Shown here piece after piece: positions 1 to 6,904 of a stretch of DNA of 11,323 nucleotides (its first letter is position 1; each line of letters begins with the position of its first letter). The stretch covers positions 1 through 11,323 of the forward strand of contig JAPPKQ010000041.1 of NCBI GenBank assembly GCA_028819945.1, written 5' to 3'. The notes beneath the pieces are model-generated. The model ran no database searches. It was not told the origin of the DNA and worked only from the letters and a program-made list of their open reading frames with translations. A program made the translations under genes and the position numbers. This DNA comes from a bacterium. Its GTDB lineage: Bacteria > Actinomycetota > Acidimicrobiia > Acidimicrobiales > CATQHL01.

Positions 1-1170
1 CAGGATCACCGTCGGCGAGCCGACGTTCTCGGTGGCGGCCTTGTAGGCGGCGTAGAGCTTCTTGTAGTCGTGGCCGCCGCGGGGCAGGTTGGCGAGGTCC
101 TCGTCGCCGTAGTCGGCCACCATGGCGCGCAGGCGCGGGTCGGGGCCGAAGAAGTGCTCGCGGATGTAGCCGCCCGACTCGGTGGCGTAGCGCTGGTACT
201 CGCCGTCCACGGTGGAGTTCATCTTGTTCAGCAGCAGCCCGTGGTCGTCCCGCTTCAGCAGGTCGTCCCAGCGGGATCCCCAGATCACCTTGATGACGTT
301 CCAGCCGGCGCCGCGGAACAGGCCCTCGAGTTCCTGGATGATCTGGCTGTTGCCCCGCACCGGCCCGTCGAGGCGCTGCAGGTTGCAGTTCACCACCCAG
401 ATGAGGTTGTCCAGCTCCGATCGCCCGGCCAGGGAGATGGCTCCGAGCGTCTCGGGCTCGTCCATCTCGCCGTCGCCCACGAAGCACCAGATGCGCGAGT
501 GGCTGGTGTCCTCGATGTGCCGGTGGTGCAGGTAGCGGTTGAAGCGGGCGTGGTAGATGGAGTTGATCGGGCCGAGTCCCATGGACACGGTGGGGTACTC
601 CCAGAAGTCGGGCATGAGCCGGGGGTGCGGGTAGCTGGACACCCCCCGCCCGCCGATCTCCATGCGGAAGTTGTCGAGGTGCTCGGTGCCGAGGCGCCCC
701 TCCAGGAAGGCGCGGGCGTAGATGCCCGGGGCGGCGTGGCCCTGGAAGTACACACCGTCGCCCGACAGACCGTCGTCCTTGCCCCGGAAGAACCAGTTGA
801 AGCCCACGTCGTACAACGAGGCCGAGGAGGCGAAGGTGGAGAGGTGCCCGCCGATGCCGTCGGCTGCCTTGTTGGCCCGGATCACCATGACCGCGGCGTT
901 CCAGCGGATGTAACGGCGGATCAGCTTCTCGAGGTGCTCGTCGCCGGGGAAGAAGGGCTGGCTGTCGGCGGGGATTGTGTTGACGTACGGCGTCGTGACG
1001 GTGGCGGGGATGCCCACGTCGAGCTGCTGGGCCCGCTCCAGCATCCGGGCCACCACCAGCCGGGCTCGCTCCTTGCCGCGTTCGTGGACCAGGGCGTCGA
1101 AGGAGTCGATCCACTCGCCGGTCTCGGTGGGATCGGTGTCGGGCAACTGGTGGCTGAAGTGGCCGCGCAT
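1..1170 (-). CDS. aceE: Pyruvate dehydrogenase E1 component, homodimeric type (N-terminal part, truncated by window edge)
   Basis: This is the thiamine-diphosphate-dependent E1 subunit of pyruvate dehydrogenase, which decarboxylates pyruvate and passes the acetyl group to E2 on the way to acetyl-CoA. The 390 visible residues lie in a minus-strand frame with no stop and match the single-chain AceE family of actinobacteria and enterobacteria. Visible marks are PYVNTIP (61-67), [10 protein letters not shown] (107-116, with His109), [18 protein letters not shown] (143-160, with His145), and [12 protein letters not shown] (179-190). The ThDP/Mg motif is GDGEMDE (232-238) followed by [11 protein letters not shown] (261-271). 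The C-terminal half lies left of base 1. The start is uncertain: ATG at 1170 is used, but an in-frame GTG at 1188 would add six residues, and neither has a clear SD site. It is transcribed divergently from rnhA. The family call is near certain. Confidence 0.96.
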   Translation of the reverse strand, partial: MRGHFSHQLPDTDPTETGEWIDSFDALVHERGKERARLVVARMLERAQQLDVGIPATVTTPYVNTIPADSQPFFPGDEHLEKLIRRYIRWNAAVMVIRANKAADGIGGHLSTFASSASLYDVGFNWFFRGKDDGLSGDGVYFQGHAAPGIYARAFLEGRLGTEHLDNFRMEIGGRGVSSYPHPRLMPDFWEYPTVSMGLGPINSIYHARFNRYLHHRHIEDTSHSRIWCFVGDGEMDEPETLGAISLAGRSELDNLIWVVNCNLQRLDGPVRGNSQIIQELEGLFRGAGWNVIKVIWGSRWDDLLKRDDHGLLLNKMNSTVDGEYQRYATESGGYIREHFFGPDPRLRAMVADYGDEDLANLPRGGHDYKKLYAAYKAATENVGSPTVIL

Positions 1171-1288
1171 CGGGGTCCATTCTCGCACGGTCGCAGCAAG
1201 TTTCGGCCAAGTCCGCCGGCGCCGATTCTGCCGCCGTCCGGGTGGTCGAAGCGCCCGCGGGGATGCAGCGCGCGCGAGGATGAGCGCC

Positions 1289-1777
1289 GTGACGGACTCA
1301 CGGGGTTGTTTCCCTCAACTCACGGTTGTGTACACCGACGGGGCCTGCCGGGGGAACCCGGGTCCGGGAGGCTGGGGCTGGGTGGTGCCCGACGGCCCGT
1401 GGGCAGCGGGGTTCGCTGCGAACACGACCAACAACCGCATGGAACTGCAGGCCGTGCTGGAGGCGCTGGCGGCGCTGGAGGGCCACGACCCGCTGGAGGT
1501 GGTGAGCGACTCCGGCTACATCGTCAACTGTTTCGAGCAGCGCTGGTGGCAGGGATGGCAGCGCCGCAACTGGCGCAACTCGAAGAAGGAGCCGGTGAAG
1601 AACCGGGACCTGTGGGAGCCGCTGATCTCCCAGGTCATGGCGCGGGGAGTGGCGTTCCGCTGGGTGAAGGGACACGGCGGCGACCCCTGGAACGACGCCG
1701 CCGATCTCCTCGCCACGCAGGCCGCCGACGCTCAGCGAGGCAGCCGGGGCGAGCGCTACCCGCACGAGAATCCCTGA
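1289..1777 (+). CDS. rnhA: Ribonuclease HI
   Basis: This is a cytosolic endonuclease that cuts the RNA strand of RNA-DNA hybrids (R-loops, Okazaki primers). The 162-residue protein has the usual length for single-domain RNase HI. All active-site residues are present: Asp17 in [16 protein letters not shown], Glu52 in NNRMELQAV, Asp74 in VVSDSGY, His129 in [11 protein letters not shown], and Asp136 in the same segment. The Trp/Arg/Lys-rich handle (about 86-102, [10 protein letters not shown]) is also intact, as in the E. coli-type enzyme. GTG at 1289 is chosen because GAGGA at 1276-1280 lies 8 nt upstream. An in-frame ATG at 1280 overlaps that SD site and is less likely. The reading frame stays open far upstream, but that part is antisense to aceE. 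A small hairpin follows the stop. Confidence 0.94.
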   Translation: MTDSRGCFPQLTVVYTDGACRGNPGPGGWGWVVPDGPWAAGFAANTTNNRMELQAVLEALAALEGHDPLEVVSDSGYIVNCFEQRWWQGWQRRNWRNSKKEPVKNRDLWEPLISQVMARGVAFRWVKGHGGDPWNDAADLLATQAADAQRGSRGERYPHENP

Positions 1778-1778
1778 G

Positions 1779-1796
1779 GGTTCGGGCCCCGCAACC
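1779..1796 (+). terminator. Weak hairpin just after rnhA
   Basis: GGTTCGG (1779-1785) can pair with CCG (1789-1791) and AACC (1793-1796), leaving one bulged C and a three-base loop. It begins 1 nt after the rnhA stop, but no T-run follows. It is therefore only a possible transcript-end structure. Confidence 0.25.
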
Positions 1797-1838
1797 GGAC
1801 AGGCCGGATTCGGCGCCGGGCGGTAATGCCAGCGGATT

Positions 1839-1994
1839 AGAGCGAGCGCGGATAGGCGACCACCATCGGCGGAGAATTCGAATCCGCGAAGTCCCGTCAT
1901 TCCGGCGAAGGCCGGAATCCAGGCTCTTCGCCGCGACTCGCGTCGCTCTAGTCGACAGCAAAGAGCCTGTTCAGAGCCTATCCGCGCACGCTCT
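1839..1994. repeat. 156-bp MITE-like element with 19-bp terminal inverted repeats
   Basis: Bases 1839-1857 (AGAGCGAGCGCGGATAGGC) pair as an inverted repeat with 1976-1994, with one mismatch in 19. Inside lies a second, perfect 9-bp inverted repeat, CAGGCTCTT at 1920-1928 against AAGAGCCTG at 1961-1969, and the palindrome at 1899-1918. No coding capacity and no convincing target-site duplication are seen. The nested arrangement resembles a non-autonomous miniature element or a large foldback structure. Calling it mobile is inference, because only one copy is in view. Confidence 0.5.
1899..1918. repeat. Dispersed palindromic repeat of the 'ATTCC...GGAAT' (IPAFAGMT) type
   Basis: ATTCCGGC (1899-1906) and GCCGGAAT (1911-1918) form a perfect 8-bp stem around a GAAG loop, flanked by CGTC on the left and CCAG on the right. 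This matches the widespread bacterial dispersed repeat CGTCATTCC...GGAATCCAG. Its chance translation yields peptides such as WIPAFAGMT and LDSGLRRNDG, and both appear in minus-strand frames here. It lies inside the 156-bp inverted-repeat segment. Confidence 0.7.
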
Positions 1995-2131
1995 TGGCAG
2001 AGCTCTCCAAGAAATTCTCCGGCAGTGTCAACCGGAACGGCGGTTGAGGCGTCTGTCACGCAAAGATCGCCGGGATCTTCCGGATGCCGCGACCCGAGCA
2101 GTTGGAGCAGCAGGGTTGCAGCAGGTGGAGA

Positions 2132-2171
2132 AGGCGGGTTTGGACCTTTGGAGCGAGGTCCGAACCCGCCT
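2132..2171 (+). repeat. Strong 16-bp hairpin upstream of the acyl-CoA synthetase
   Basis: Bases 2132-2147 pair with 2156-2171 around an 8-nt loop (TTGGAGCG), giving 15 Watson-Crick pairs and one T-G position (2141-2162). That wobble pairs only if the plus strand is transcribed; on the other strand it would be an A-C mismatch. There is no T-run, so it is not a textbook intrinsic terminator. It could be a leader structure, a transcript-stabilising end, or another dispersed repeat. Confidence 0.6.
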
Positions 2172-2295
2172 CGACCCCTTCAGGGCGACTTGCGGTCCAG
2201 CCGCGGTGAGCCGTTTCTCGTGGTCGTCGTCGCGGCCGCAGGCGACCGGCTGGTCGGCGGCCCGCTTCTGATTCCGGATCGTGGCCGGGGTCTGC

Positions 2296-2301
2296 GACAC
2301 T
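2296..2301 (+). promoter_or_regulatory. Candidate -10 box for a leaderless acyl-CoA synthetase mRNA
   Basis: GACACT lies 6 nt upstream of the GTG at 2308. It resembles the actinobacterial -10 consensus TAnnnT except for the first base. No good -35 hexamer is seen. Confidence 0.25.
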
Positions 2302-2307
2302 GATGCG

Positions 2308-3900
2308 GTGCCCGAGCACTCCTCGCAGCCCACCGCCCAGGGTCCGGTGTTCGGTCCCGAACCGCTGGCGCCGACGCGGTTCCTGGACCGCAGCGCGCTC
2401 GTATTCGGCGACAGGACGGCGTTGATTGACGGTGGGCGCTCCTTCACCTACCGGGAACTGCGCCGGCGCTGCATGCGGCTGGCGGGGGCGCTGGCCGAGG
2501 CGGGGGTGAGGCCCGGCGACAGAGTCTCGACGCTGGTGCCGAACACGCATGTGGCGCTGGAGTCACACTTCGGCGTGGCCTGGGCCGGGGCGGTGCTGAA
2601 CGCCCTGAACACGCGCCTGGCACCGGGCGAGCTGACTTGGATCGTGAACCACGCCGGACCCCGGGTGCTCCTCTGTGACCATTCGCTGATCGACGTCGGC
2701 GAGGCCATAGTGGCGGGAACCGATCACCCGGTGCAGCTGATCGCCTGCGGCCGTCCCGACGACGACTACGAGCAGTGGCTCGCTGCTGCCGAACCCCTGC
2801 GGCTCGACGTCGACGACGAGTGGGGGATGCTGAGCCTGAATTACACCTCAGGCACCACCGGGCACCCCAAGGGCGTGATGTACTCCCACCGCGGCGCTTA
2901 CCTGCAGGCGCTGGCCATGGTCGCTCAGGGCGGCTTGGACGCCGCCAGCGTGTTCCTGTGGACCCTGCCGATGTTCCACTGCAACGGCTGGTGCTATCCC
3001 TGGGCGGTCACCGCGGCCGGCGGCGTGCACGTGGCGCTGCGCCGCGTCGACGCTGCGGGGGTCTGGCAGGAGATCCACCGCCGGGGCATCACCCACCTCA
3101 ATGCCGCTCCCACCGTGTTGACGATGCTGGCCGCCCACGCCTCCGCCGCCCCGGCCCCCTCGCCGGTGCACGTGGCCGTGGGCGGGGCGCCGCCCTCGCC
3201 CAGCCTGCTCGCCCGCCTCGCCGACCTGAACCTCGAGGTGACCCATCTATACGGGCTGACCGAGAGCTACGGCCCGGCGGTGATCTGCGACTGGCGACCC
3301 GAGTGGGGTGCCCTCGGCCCTGCCGAGCAGGCCCGGCGCAAGGCCCGCCAGGGTGTCGCCAACATCGCCTGCTCGCCGCTGCGGGTCGTGGACGCGGACG
3401 GCGCTGATGTGCCCGCCGACGGCGTCACCCCCGGCGAGGTGGTCCTGCGGGGCAACGTGGTGATGCTGGGCTACTACCGGGACCCCGAGGCCACCGCCGC
3501 CGCCACCGTGCAGCGGCCCGACGGGGCCTGGTTCCGTACCGGCGACGTGGGCGTCGTGCACCCCGACGGCTACATGGAGGTGCGCGACCGGGCCAAGGAC
3601 GTGATCATCAGCGGCGGCGAGAACATCACCTCCATCGAGGTGGAGCAGACCCTGGTCCGCCACCCCGGCGTGCTGGAGGCGGCGGTCGTGGGTGCGCCCG
3701 ACGAGACCTGGGGCGAGGTGCCGGTGGCCTTCGTGGTGCCGCGCCCGGGGGCCTCGCCGAGCGAGGCGGAGTTGATCGAGTTCGTGCAGGAGTCGATCGC
3801 CCGTTTCAAGGCGCCCAAGCGGGTGATCTTCGGCGATCTCCCCAAGACCAGCACCGGCAAGATCCAGAAGTTCGTGCTGCGGGGGCGGCTCCGGGACTAG
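2308..3900 (+). CDS. AMP-forming acyl-CoA synthetase (ANL superfamily, AlkK/DmdB-like)
   Basis: This enzyme activates a carboxylic acid with ATP to an acyl-adenylate and transfers it to CoA, in the cytosol. Counting from the alternative GTG at 2281 (539 residues), motifs are the P-loop YTSGTTGHPKG (188-198), YGLTESYG (324-331), RTGD (419-422), the hinge RDRAKD (435-440), the SGGENI segment (444-449), and the catalytic Lys527 in PKTSTGK. PMFHCNGWCYPW (230-241) is typical of the short/medium-chain group that includes AlkK and the methylmercaptopropionate ligase DmdB. The exact substrate cannot be read from sequence. The start is uncertain. GTG 2308 (530 residues) is preferred because GACACT ends 6 nt before it, which would suit a leaderless mRNA; GTG 2281 has no SD site either. 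It converges on the dehydrogenase gene with a 16-bp gap. Confidence 0.93.
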   Translation: MPEHSSQPTAQGPVFGPEPLAPTRFLDRSALVFGDRTALIDGGRSFTYRELRRRCMRLAGALAEAGVRPGDRVSTLVPNTHVALESHFGVAWAGAVLNALNTRLAPGELTWIVNHAGPRVLLCDHSLIDVGEAIVAGTDHPVQLIACGRPDDDYEQWLAAAEPLRLDVDDEWGMLSLNYTSGTTGHPKGVMYSHRGAYLQALAMVAQGGLDAASVFLWTLPMFHCNGWCYPWAVTAAGGVHVALRRVDAAGVWQEIHRRGITHLNAAPTVLTMLAAHASAAPAPSPVHVAVGGAPPSPSLLARLADLNLEVTHLYGLTESYGPAVICDWRPEWGALGPAEQARRKARQGVANIACSPLRVVDADGADVPADGVTPGEVVLRGNVVMLGYYRDPEATAAATVQRPDGAWFRTGDVGVVHPDGYMEVRDRAKDVIISGGENITSIEVEQTLVRHPGVLEAAVVGAPDETWGEVPVAFVVPRPGASPSEAELIEFVQESIARFKAPKRVIFGDLPKTSTGKIQKFVLRGRLRD

Positions 3901-3916
3901 GCGCCGTCCAGCTCGC

Positions 3917-4879
3917 TCAATCGATCCCCCTCCGCAGCCGGCGATCAACCGCCGGGTCTGCGGCGGCGGGGTCCAGCAGGTGCTCGGGGCTGCCGCCGCG
4001 CAACCACACGAGCGCCTGCTCCAGCGCCTGGGTCAGGACCCGCTCTATGCCGACGGTCGTACCCGAGGCGACGTGGGGGGTGACCAGAACGTCGTCCCGA
4101 CCCAGCAGTGGGTGGTCGGCGGGCAGCGGCTCGGGATCGGTGACGTCCAGCCCGGCCCCGGCGACCTGGCCGGACTCGAGGGCTGCAAGGAGTGCGTCGT
4201 TGTCCACGAGGGTGCCGCGGGCGCAGTTGACGATCACCACGCCGGGACGCATCGCCGCAAGCGAGGCGGCGTTGACGAGGTGACGGGTCGCAGGTGTGGC
4301 GGGGGCGTGCAGCGAGACGATGTCGGCGGAGGACCAGATCTCCTCGAGGGCGACCGACCTGCCCACGGGTGCGGCGTCGAGGTGGGGGTCGTGTGCCAGC
4401 ACCTGCATGCCCAGCGCCTCGGCGTAGGCCCCCAGGCGCCGCCCGATGCGCCCGCAGCCGATGAGGCCGAGTGTGCGGCCGTCGAGTTCGAGACCGCCGA
4501 CGGTCGCCGGCGTCCCGACCAGCCCGTCGCCCTCGCGGAGGCGACGCTCGGCGGACTTGAGACGCTTGCTGACAGCCAGCAGCAGCATCAGGGCATGTTC
4601 GGCCGTGGACACCGTGGGCCCGTCGGGAGTGTTGCACACCGCGACGCCGTGGGCGGCACAGGCTGCAACGTCCACGTTGTCGTAACCGATGCCTCGCCGA
4701 ACCACGACCTTCAGTTCGGGCAGTCGCCGGCAGGCGGCATCCGCCCACGGCTCCCGCGACCCCACGATCGCGGCCTCGGCGCCCGCCGGGCTGTCGACGA
4801 GGTCCACCTCGGCAGGCACCTCCGCGACCGGCGGCGCCCCGTCGATCCAGACCCGGTACTTCCGTTCCATCCGGCTCAT
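3917..4879 (-). CDS. D-2-hydroxyacid dehydrogenase (NAD-dependent, CtBP/phosphoglycerate dehydrogenase-like)
   Basis: This is a predicted NAD(P)-dependent oxidoreductase that interconverts a D-2-hydroxyacid and a 2-oxoacid. The 320-residue protein has the usual length for the catalytic plus Rossmann core, without the ACT domain of full SerA. Visible elements are VVRRGIGYDNVDVAACAAHG, then CNTPDGPTVSTAEHALMLLL, and the dinucleotide fold GLIGCGRIGRRLGAYAEALG with HDP at the end of its second strand. The catalytic Arg is in NCARGTLVDNDALL, the Glu in the DVTDPEPLP segment, and the His in TPHVASGT. The RRGIGYDNVD pattern recalls the C-terminal-binding-protein-like group. The substrate is unknown. 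ATG at 4879 overlaps the upstream gene's TGA (ATGA), implying translational coupling to the lipoprotein gene; ATG 4870 is an alternative. Confidence 0.92.
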   Translation of the reverse strand: MSRMERKYRVWIDGAPPVAEVPAEVDLVDSPAGAEAAIVGSREPWADAACRRLPELKVVVRRGIGYDNVDVAACAAHGVAVCNTPDGPTVSTAEHALMLLLAVSKRLKSAERRLREGDGLVGTPATVGGLELDGRTLGLIGCGRIGRRLGAYAEALGMQVLAHDPHLDAAPVGRSVALEEIWSSADIVSLHAPATPATRHLVNAASLAAMRPGVVIVNCARGTLVDNDALLAALESGQVAGAGLDVTDPEPLPADHPLLGRDDVLVTPHVASGTTVGIERVLTQALEQALVWLRGGSPEHLLDPAAADPAVDRRLRRGID

Positions 4880-5523
4880 GGTGACAGGGCCGGGACGAGC
4901 CCGCTGACGGTGGCGAGGCCGAGCGAGTCGGAGTAGCAGAGGTTCCAGGCGTCGGAGGCGCCGGCGTCGGGGGACAGCGGGGCCGCCAGGGCGCACAGGC
5001 TGAACACCACGCGGGTGCCCGCCGGCGGGTAGCCCGGCCAGTCCTGCTCGCCGCCGGCCCGCGGCAGCCCCCGCACGCCCGGGGGCAGCGGCCCCCCGAA
5101 GAGCCCGGCGCTGGACGGCCCGAGACCGGCGACGGCCCACAGGACCGGCGGCTCCTGGGGGTCGAAGGCGCTGACCAGCAGCACCAGCTCCGTCGTTCCC
5201 ACCGGGATGTTCCACCACGCAAGCGTGGGCGGCTCGCCCGTCTCCAGCAGCCGCGCCGGCAGTTCCCCGCCCGGTGCGAAGTCGGTGCCCTCGACGAGCA
5301 TGCCGCCGGGCCCCTGGCTCTGGTTGACCGGTACGAAGCGGGCCTGGGAGGCGGCGAACCCCGGCGGGGTACGCAATTCCCGTCCCGATGATCCGCATCC
5401 GGCTGCGACGAGTGCGGCCACCGCCACGAGGATCAGGGCGGGACCCGCGACCCGGCGGCTGCCGGTGCCCCGGTGGCGCCGGCACGAGCGGCCCACGGCC
5501 CGTCGGGCTCGGTGGCGTCCCAT
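4876..5523 (-). CDS. PEBP (YbhB/YbcL)-like lipoprotein
   Basis: The 215-residue protein has an Arg-rich N-terminus (1-25), a hydrophobic stretch GPALILVAVAALVAAGC, and a lipobox cysteine at 43, so it should be a membrane-anchored exported lipoprotein. The rest resembles the phosphatidylethanolamine-binding protein family: PPTLAWWNIPVGTTELVLLV (98-117) corresponds to the family's 'P-L-W-x-x-P-x-G-T' strand, FDPQEPP (120-126) to DPDAP, and PPAGTRVVFSLCAL (166-179) to the 'PPxGxHRYxFxLYAL' strand. The His of that last motif and the His-Trp after the DP motif are both replaced, so the usual anion-binding pocket looks altered. Function is unknown. Start ATG 5523 is preceded by TACGCT and a 6-nt gap, which fits a leaderless transcript. 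The gene overlaps the downstream dehydrogenase by 4 bp. Confidence 0.75.
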   Translation of the reverse strand: MGRHRARRAVGRSCRRHRGTGSRRVAGPALILVAVAALVAAGCGSSGRELRTPPGFAASQARFVPVNQSQGPGGMLVEGTDFAPGGELPARLLETGEPPTLAWWNIPVGTTELVLLVSAFDPQEPPVLWAVAGLGPSSAGLFGGPLPPGVRGLPRAGGEQDWPGYPPAGTRVVFSLCALAAPLSPDAGASDAWNLCYSDSLGLATVSGLVPALSP

Positions 5524-5529
5524 GGCGCC

Positions 5530-5535
5530 AGCGTA
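5530..5535 (-). promoter_or_regulatory. Candidate -10 box (leaderless) for the PEBP-like lipoprotein gene
   Basis: On the minus strand, TACGCT fits the actinobacterial -10 pattern TAnnnT and ends 6 nt before the ATG at 5523. No SD site is present, which agrees with a leaderless mRNA. No -35 hexamer is recognisable. Confidence 0.35.
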
Positions 5536-5636
5536 GGAAGCGCATCCCGCCGGCGGGGGCGTTCCGGTCGCAAATTCCGCCGGGTCCCTGCACGCTGGGG
5601 GAGACTTGGTCACTACTCGGCCCCGGGGAGCGTGGC

Positions 5637-6896
5637 ATGGACCGAACCTTCCCGCTGCTGGCGAGGTTCCGTCTGCGGCGCGCAACCCCACAGGGGCGAG
5701 GCGCGTCGGGCGTGCCCCACTGGGCGGGCACGCAGAGCCTCGTGGCCCTCGCGCTGCTGGCCGTGGTCAGCGTCGTGGTGGGGATCCTGCTCGGGGCCAG
5801 CGCCGACCGCCTCGGGCAACTCGGCGGGCTGCTCCTGATGGTGCCGGCCGCCATCGCGCTGCAGGGGAAGATCTTCGGTGCCTTGGGGTCGCGCCTGGGC
5901 ACCGCCATCCACGCCGGCACGTTCCGTCTGAGTCTGCGTCCCGCGACCGTCGTGGGGGAGAACATCCTGGCCGGCCTGGCGCTCAGCATCGTCTCCTCGG
6001 CGATGCTGGCGATGCTGGCCAAGGCAGCGGCGGAGCTCTTCAACATCCCCGTGCCGATGAGCCTGGCGGCCTTCGTGGTCATCAGCACGCTCGGCGGCGC
6101 GATCTCGTCTTTTTTCGTGCTCGTGGTGGCGCTGGGGATGACGGCGGGGTCGGTGCGCTTCGGCTGGGATCCCGACAACGTGACGGCCCCGCTGGTCACC
6201 GCCGCGGCCGACGTGATCACGCTGCCGGTGTTGCTGCTTGTGGTGCCGCTTGCCGAGTCCGAGGCGGTGGTGGGAGCGGTTGCGATCGTCTGCGGGGCGG
6301 CCGCCGTGGTCACCGCCGTGAGCGTCTGGCAGTCCGGCGCGCCGTCGCTGCGCTCCATCCTGCGGGAGTCCTTCGGGGTTCTGGTGATCGCGCTGCTGCT
6401 GGACCTGGGCGCCGGAGTGATCGTCGAGCAGCAGGAGGTGTTCCTCGGCCGGCTGCCGAGCCTGCTTGTATTGCTGCCGGGATACCTGGCGGTCGGCGGC
6501 GCCCTCGGCGGCATCCTCTCCAGCCGCCTGGCCTCCAAGCTGCACCTGGGTCTCATCGAGCCGTCGGCGCTGCCCGGCCGTGAGGCCCGCCAGGAGGTGC
6601 GCAACACGTTCCTGATGGGGCTGCCCGCCCTGGCGGGCACCGCCGCGCTGGCCTACGCCGCCGCGCGGATCGCCGGCCTGGCGGGTCCCGGGCTGGGGCA
6701 GATGATCGGCGTGGCGCTGTTCGGCGGTCTGGTGGCGGTGGCGGCGGCCGCTCTGGTGGCGTACTACGGCACGATCGTTGCCGAGCGTCTCGGTCTGGAT
6801 CCCGACACCTACGGCATCCCGCTGGTCACTTCGGTGATGGATCTCGTCGGTGCGTTGACGCTGGTGGCGGCGCTGGCAGCGCTCGCCATCCTGTGA
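5637..6896 (+). CDS. Divalent-cation transporter with duplicated MgtE/SLC41 membrane domain
   Basis: This is a predicted inner-membrane Mg2+ (or other divalent cation) transporter of 419 residues. It has two homologous membrane halves, about 35-230 and 240-419, with roughly ten hydrophobic segments in total. Each half carries the hallmark acidic motif: WDPDNVTAPLVTAAAD (177-192) and LDPDTYGIPLVTSVMD (387-402). The preceding helices also correspond (PAAIALQGKIFGALGSRLG, about 70-88; PGYLAVGGALGGILSSRLA, about 281-299). The cytosolic MgtE N-domain and CBS pair are missing, so this is the two-repeat, SLC41-like architecture rather than canonical MgtE. ATG 5637 is chosen because GGGGAG at 5625-5630 lies 6 nt upstream; the frame is open further upstream but overlaps the divergent lipoprotein gene. 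The PhoU-TrkA_C gene overlaps or nearly abuts the stop and likely encodes its regulator. Ion specificity is inferred. Confidence 0.88.
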   Translation: MDRTFPLLARFRLRRATPQGRGASGVPHWAGTQSLVALALLAVVSVVVGILLGASADRLGQLGGLLLMVPAAIALQGKIFGALGSRLGTAIHAGTFRLSLRPATVVGENILAGLALSIVSSAMLAMLAKAAAELFNIPVPMSLAAFVVISTLGGAISSFFVLVVALGMTAGSVRFGWDPDNVTAPLVTAAADVITLPVLLLVVPLAESEAVVGAVAIVCGAAAVVTAVSVWQSGAPSLRSILRESFGVLVIALLLDLGAGVIVEQQEVFLGRLPSLLVLLPGYLAVGGALGGILSSRLASKLHLGLIEPSALPGREARQEVRNTFLMGLPALAGTAALAYAAARIAGLAGPGLGQMIGVALFGGLVAVAAAALVAYYGTIVAERLGLDPDTYGIPLVTSVMDLVGALTLVAALAALAIL

Positions 6897-6904
6897 GGGT
6901 CGTC

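Larger units (their letters stand above)
1778..2307. other. 530-bp gene-free region packed with inverted repeats
   Basis: No credible gene is seen here; the open frames crossing it look like high-GC or repeat-derived noise. It contains many inverted repeats. Besides those listed separately, I see GCGAC/GTCGC at 1933-1946, CTTGGcAGAG/CTCTCCAAG at 1993-2011, TCAACCG/CGGTTGA at 2028-2047 (6-nt loop), AAGATC/GATCTT at 2063-2079, and CGACC/GGTCG at 2243-2256. The seven-base motif AGAGCCT also occurs twice in direct orientation (1962-1968 and 1973-1979). The pattern suggests decayed small mobile repeats or a structured RNA. Nothing in the sequence decides between these. Confidence 0.6.

Noticed and set aside
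1298..2059. Minus-strand frame containing WIPAFAGMTG as a possible hypothetical protein
   Set aside because: That peptide is the known translation product of a dispersed DNA repeat, and the rest is antisense to rnhA.
70..2271. Long plus-strand open frame of 733 codons
   Set aside because: It is antisense to aceE, crosses rnhA out of frame and runs into the repeat region. The composition is Val/Gly/Arg-rich with no domain, whereas both overlapped genes have full family motifs.
5524..5636. Mg2+ riboswitch (M-box/ykoK) upstream of the transporter
   Set aside because: Only about 113 bp separate the divergent genes. This is too short for an M-box, and I see none of its conserved elements.
3917..6640. 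Minus-strand open frame of 907 codons as one giant protein
   Set aside because: Only its last 320 codons encode a recognisable protein (the dehydrogenase). The rest is antisense to the transporter and out of frame with the lipoprotein gene. The ATGA junction at 4876-4879 gives the true start.
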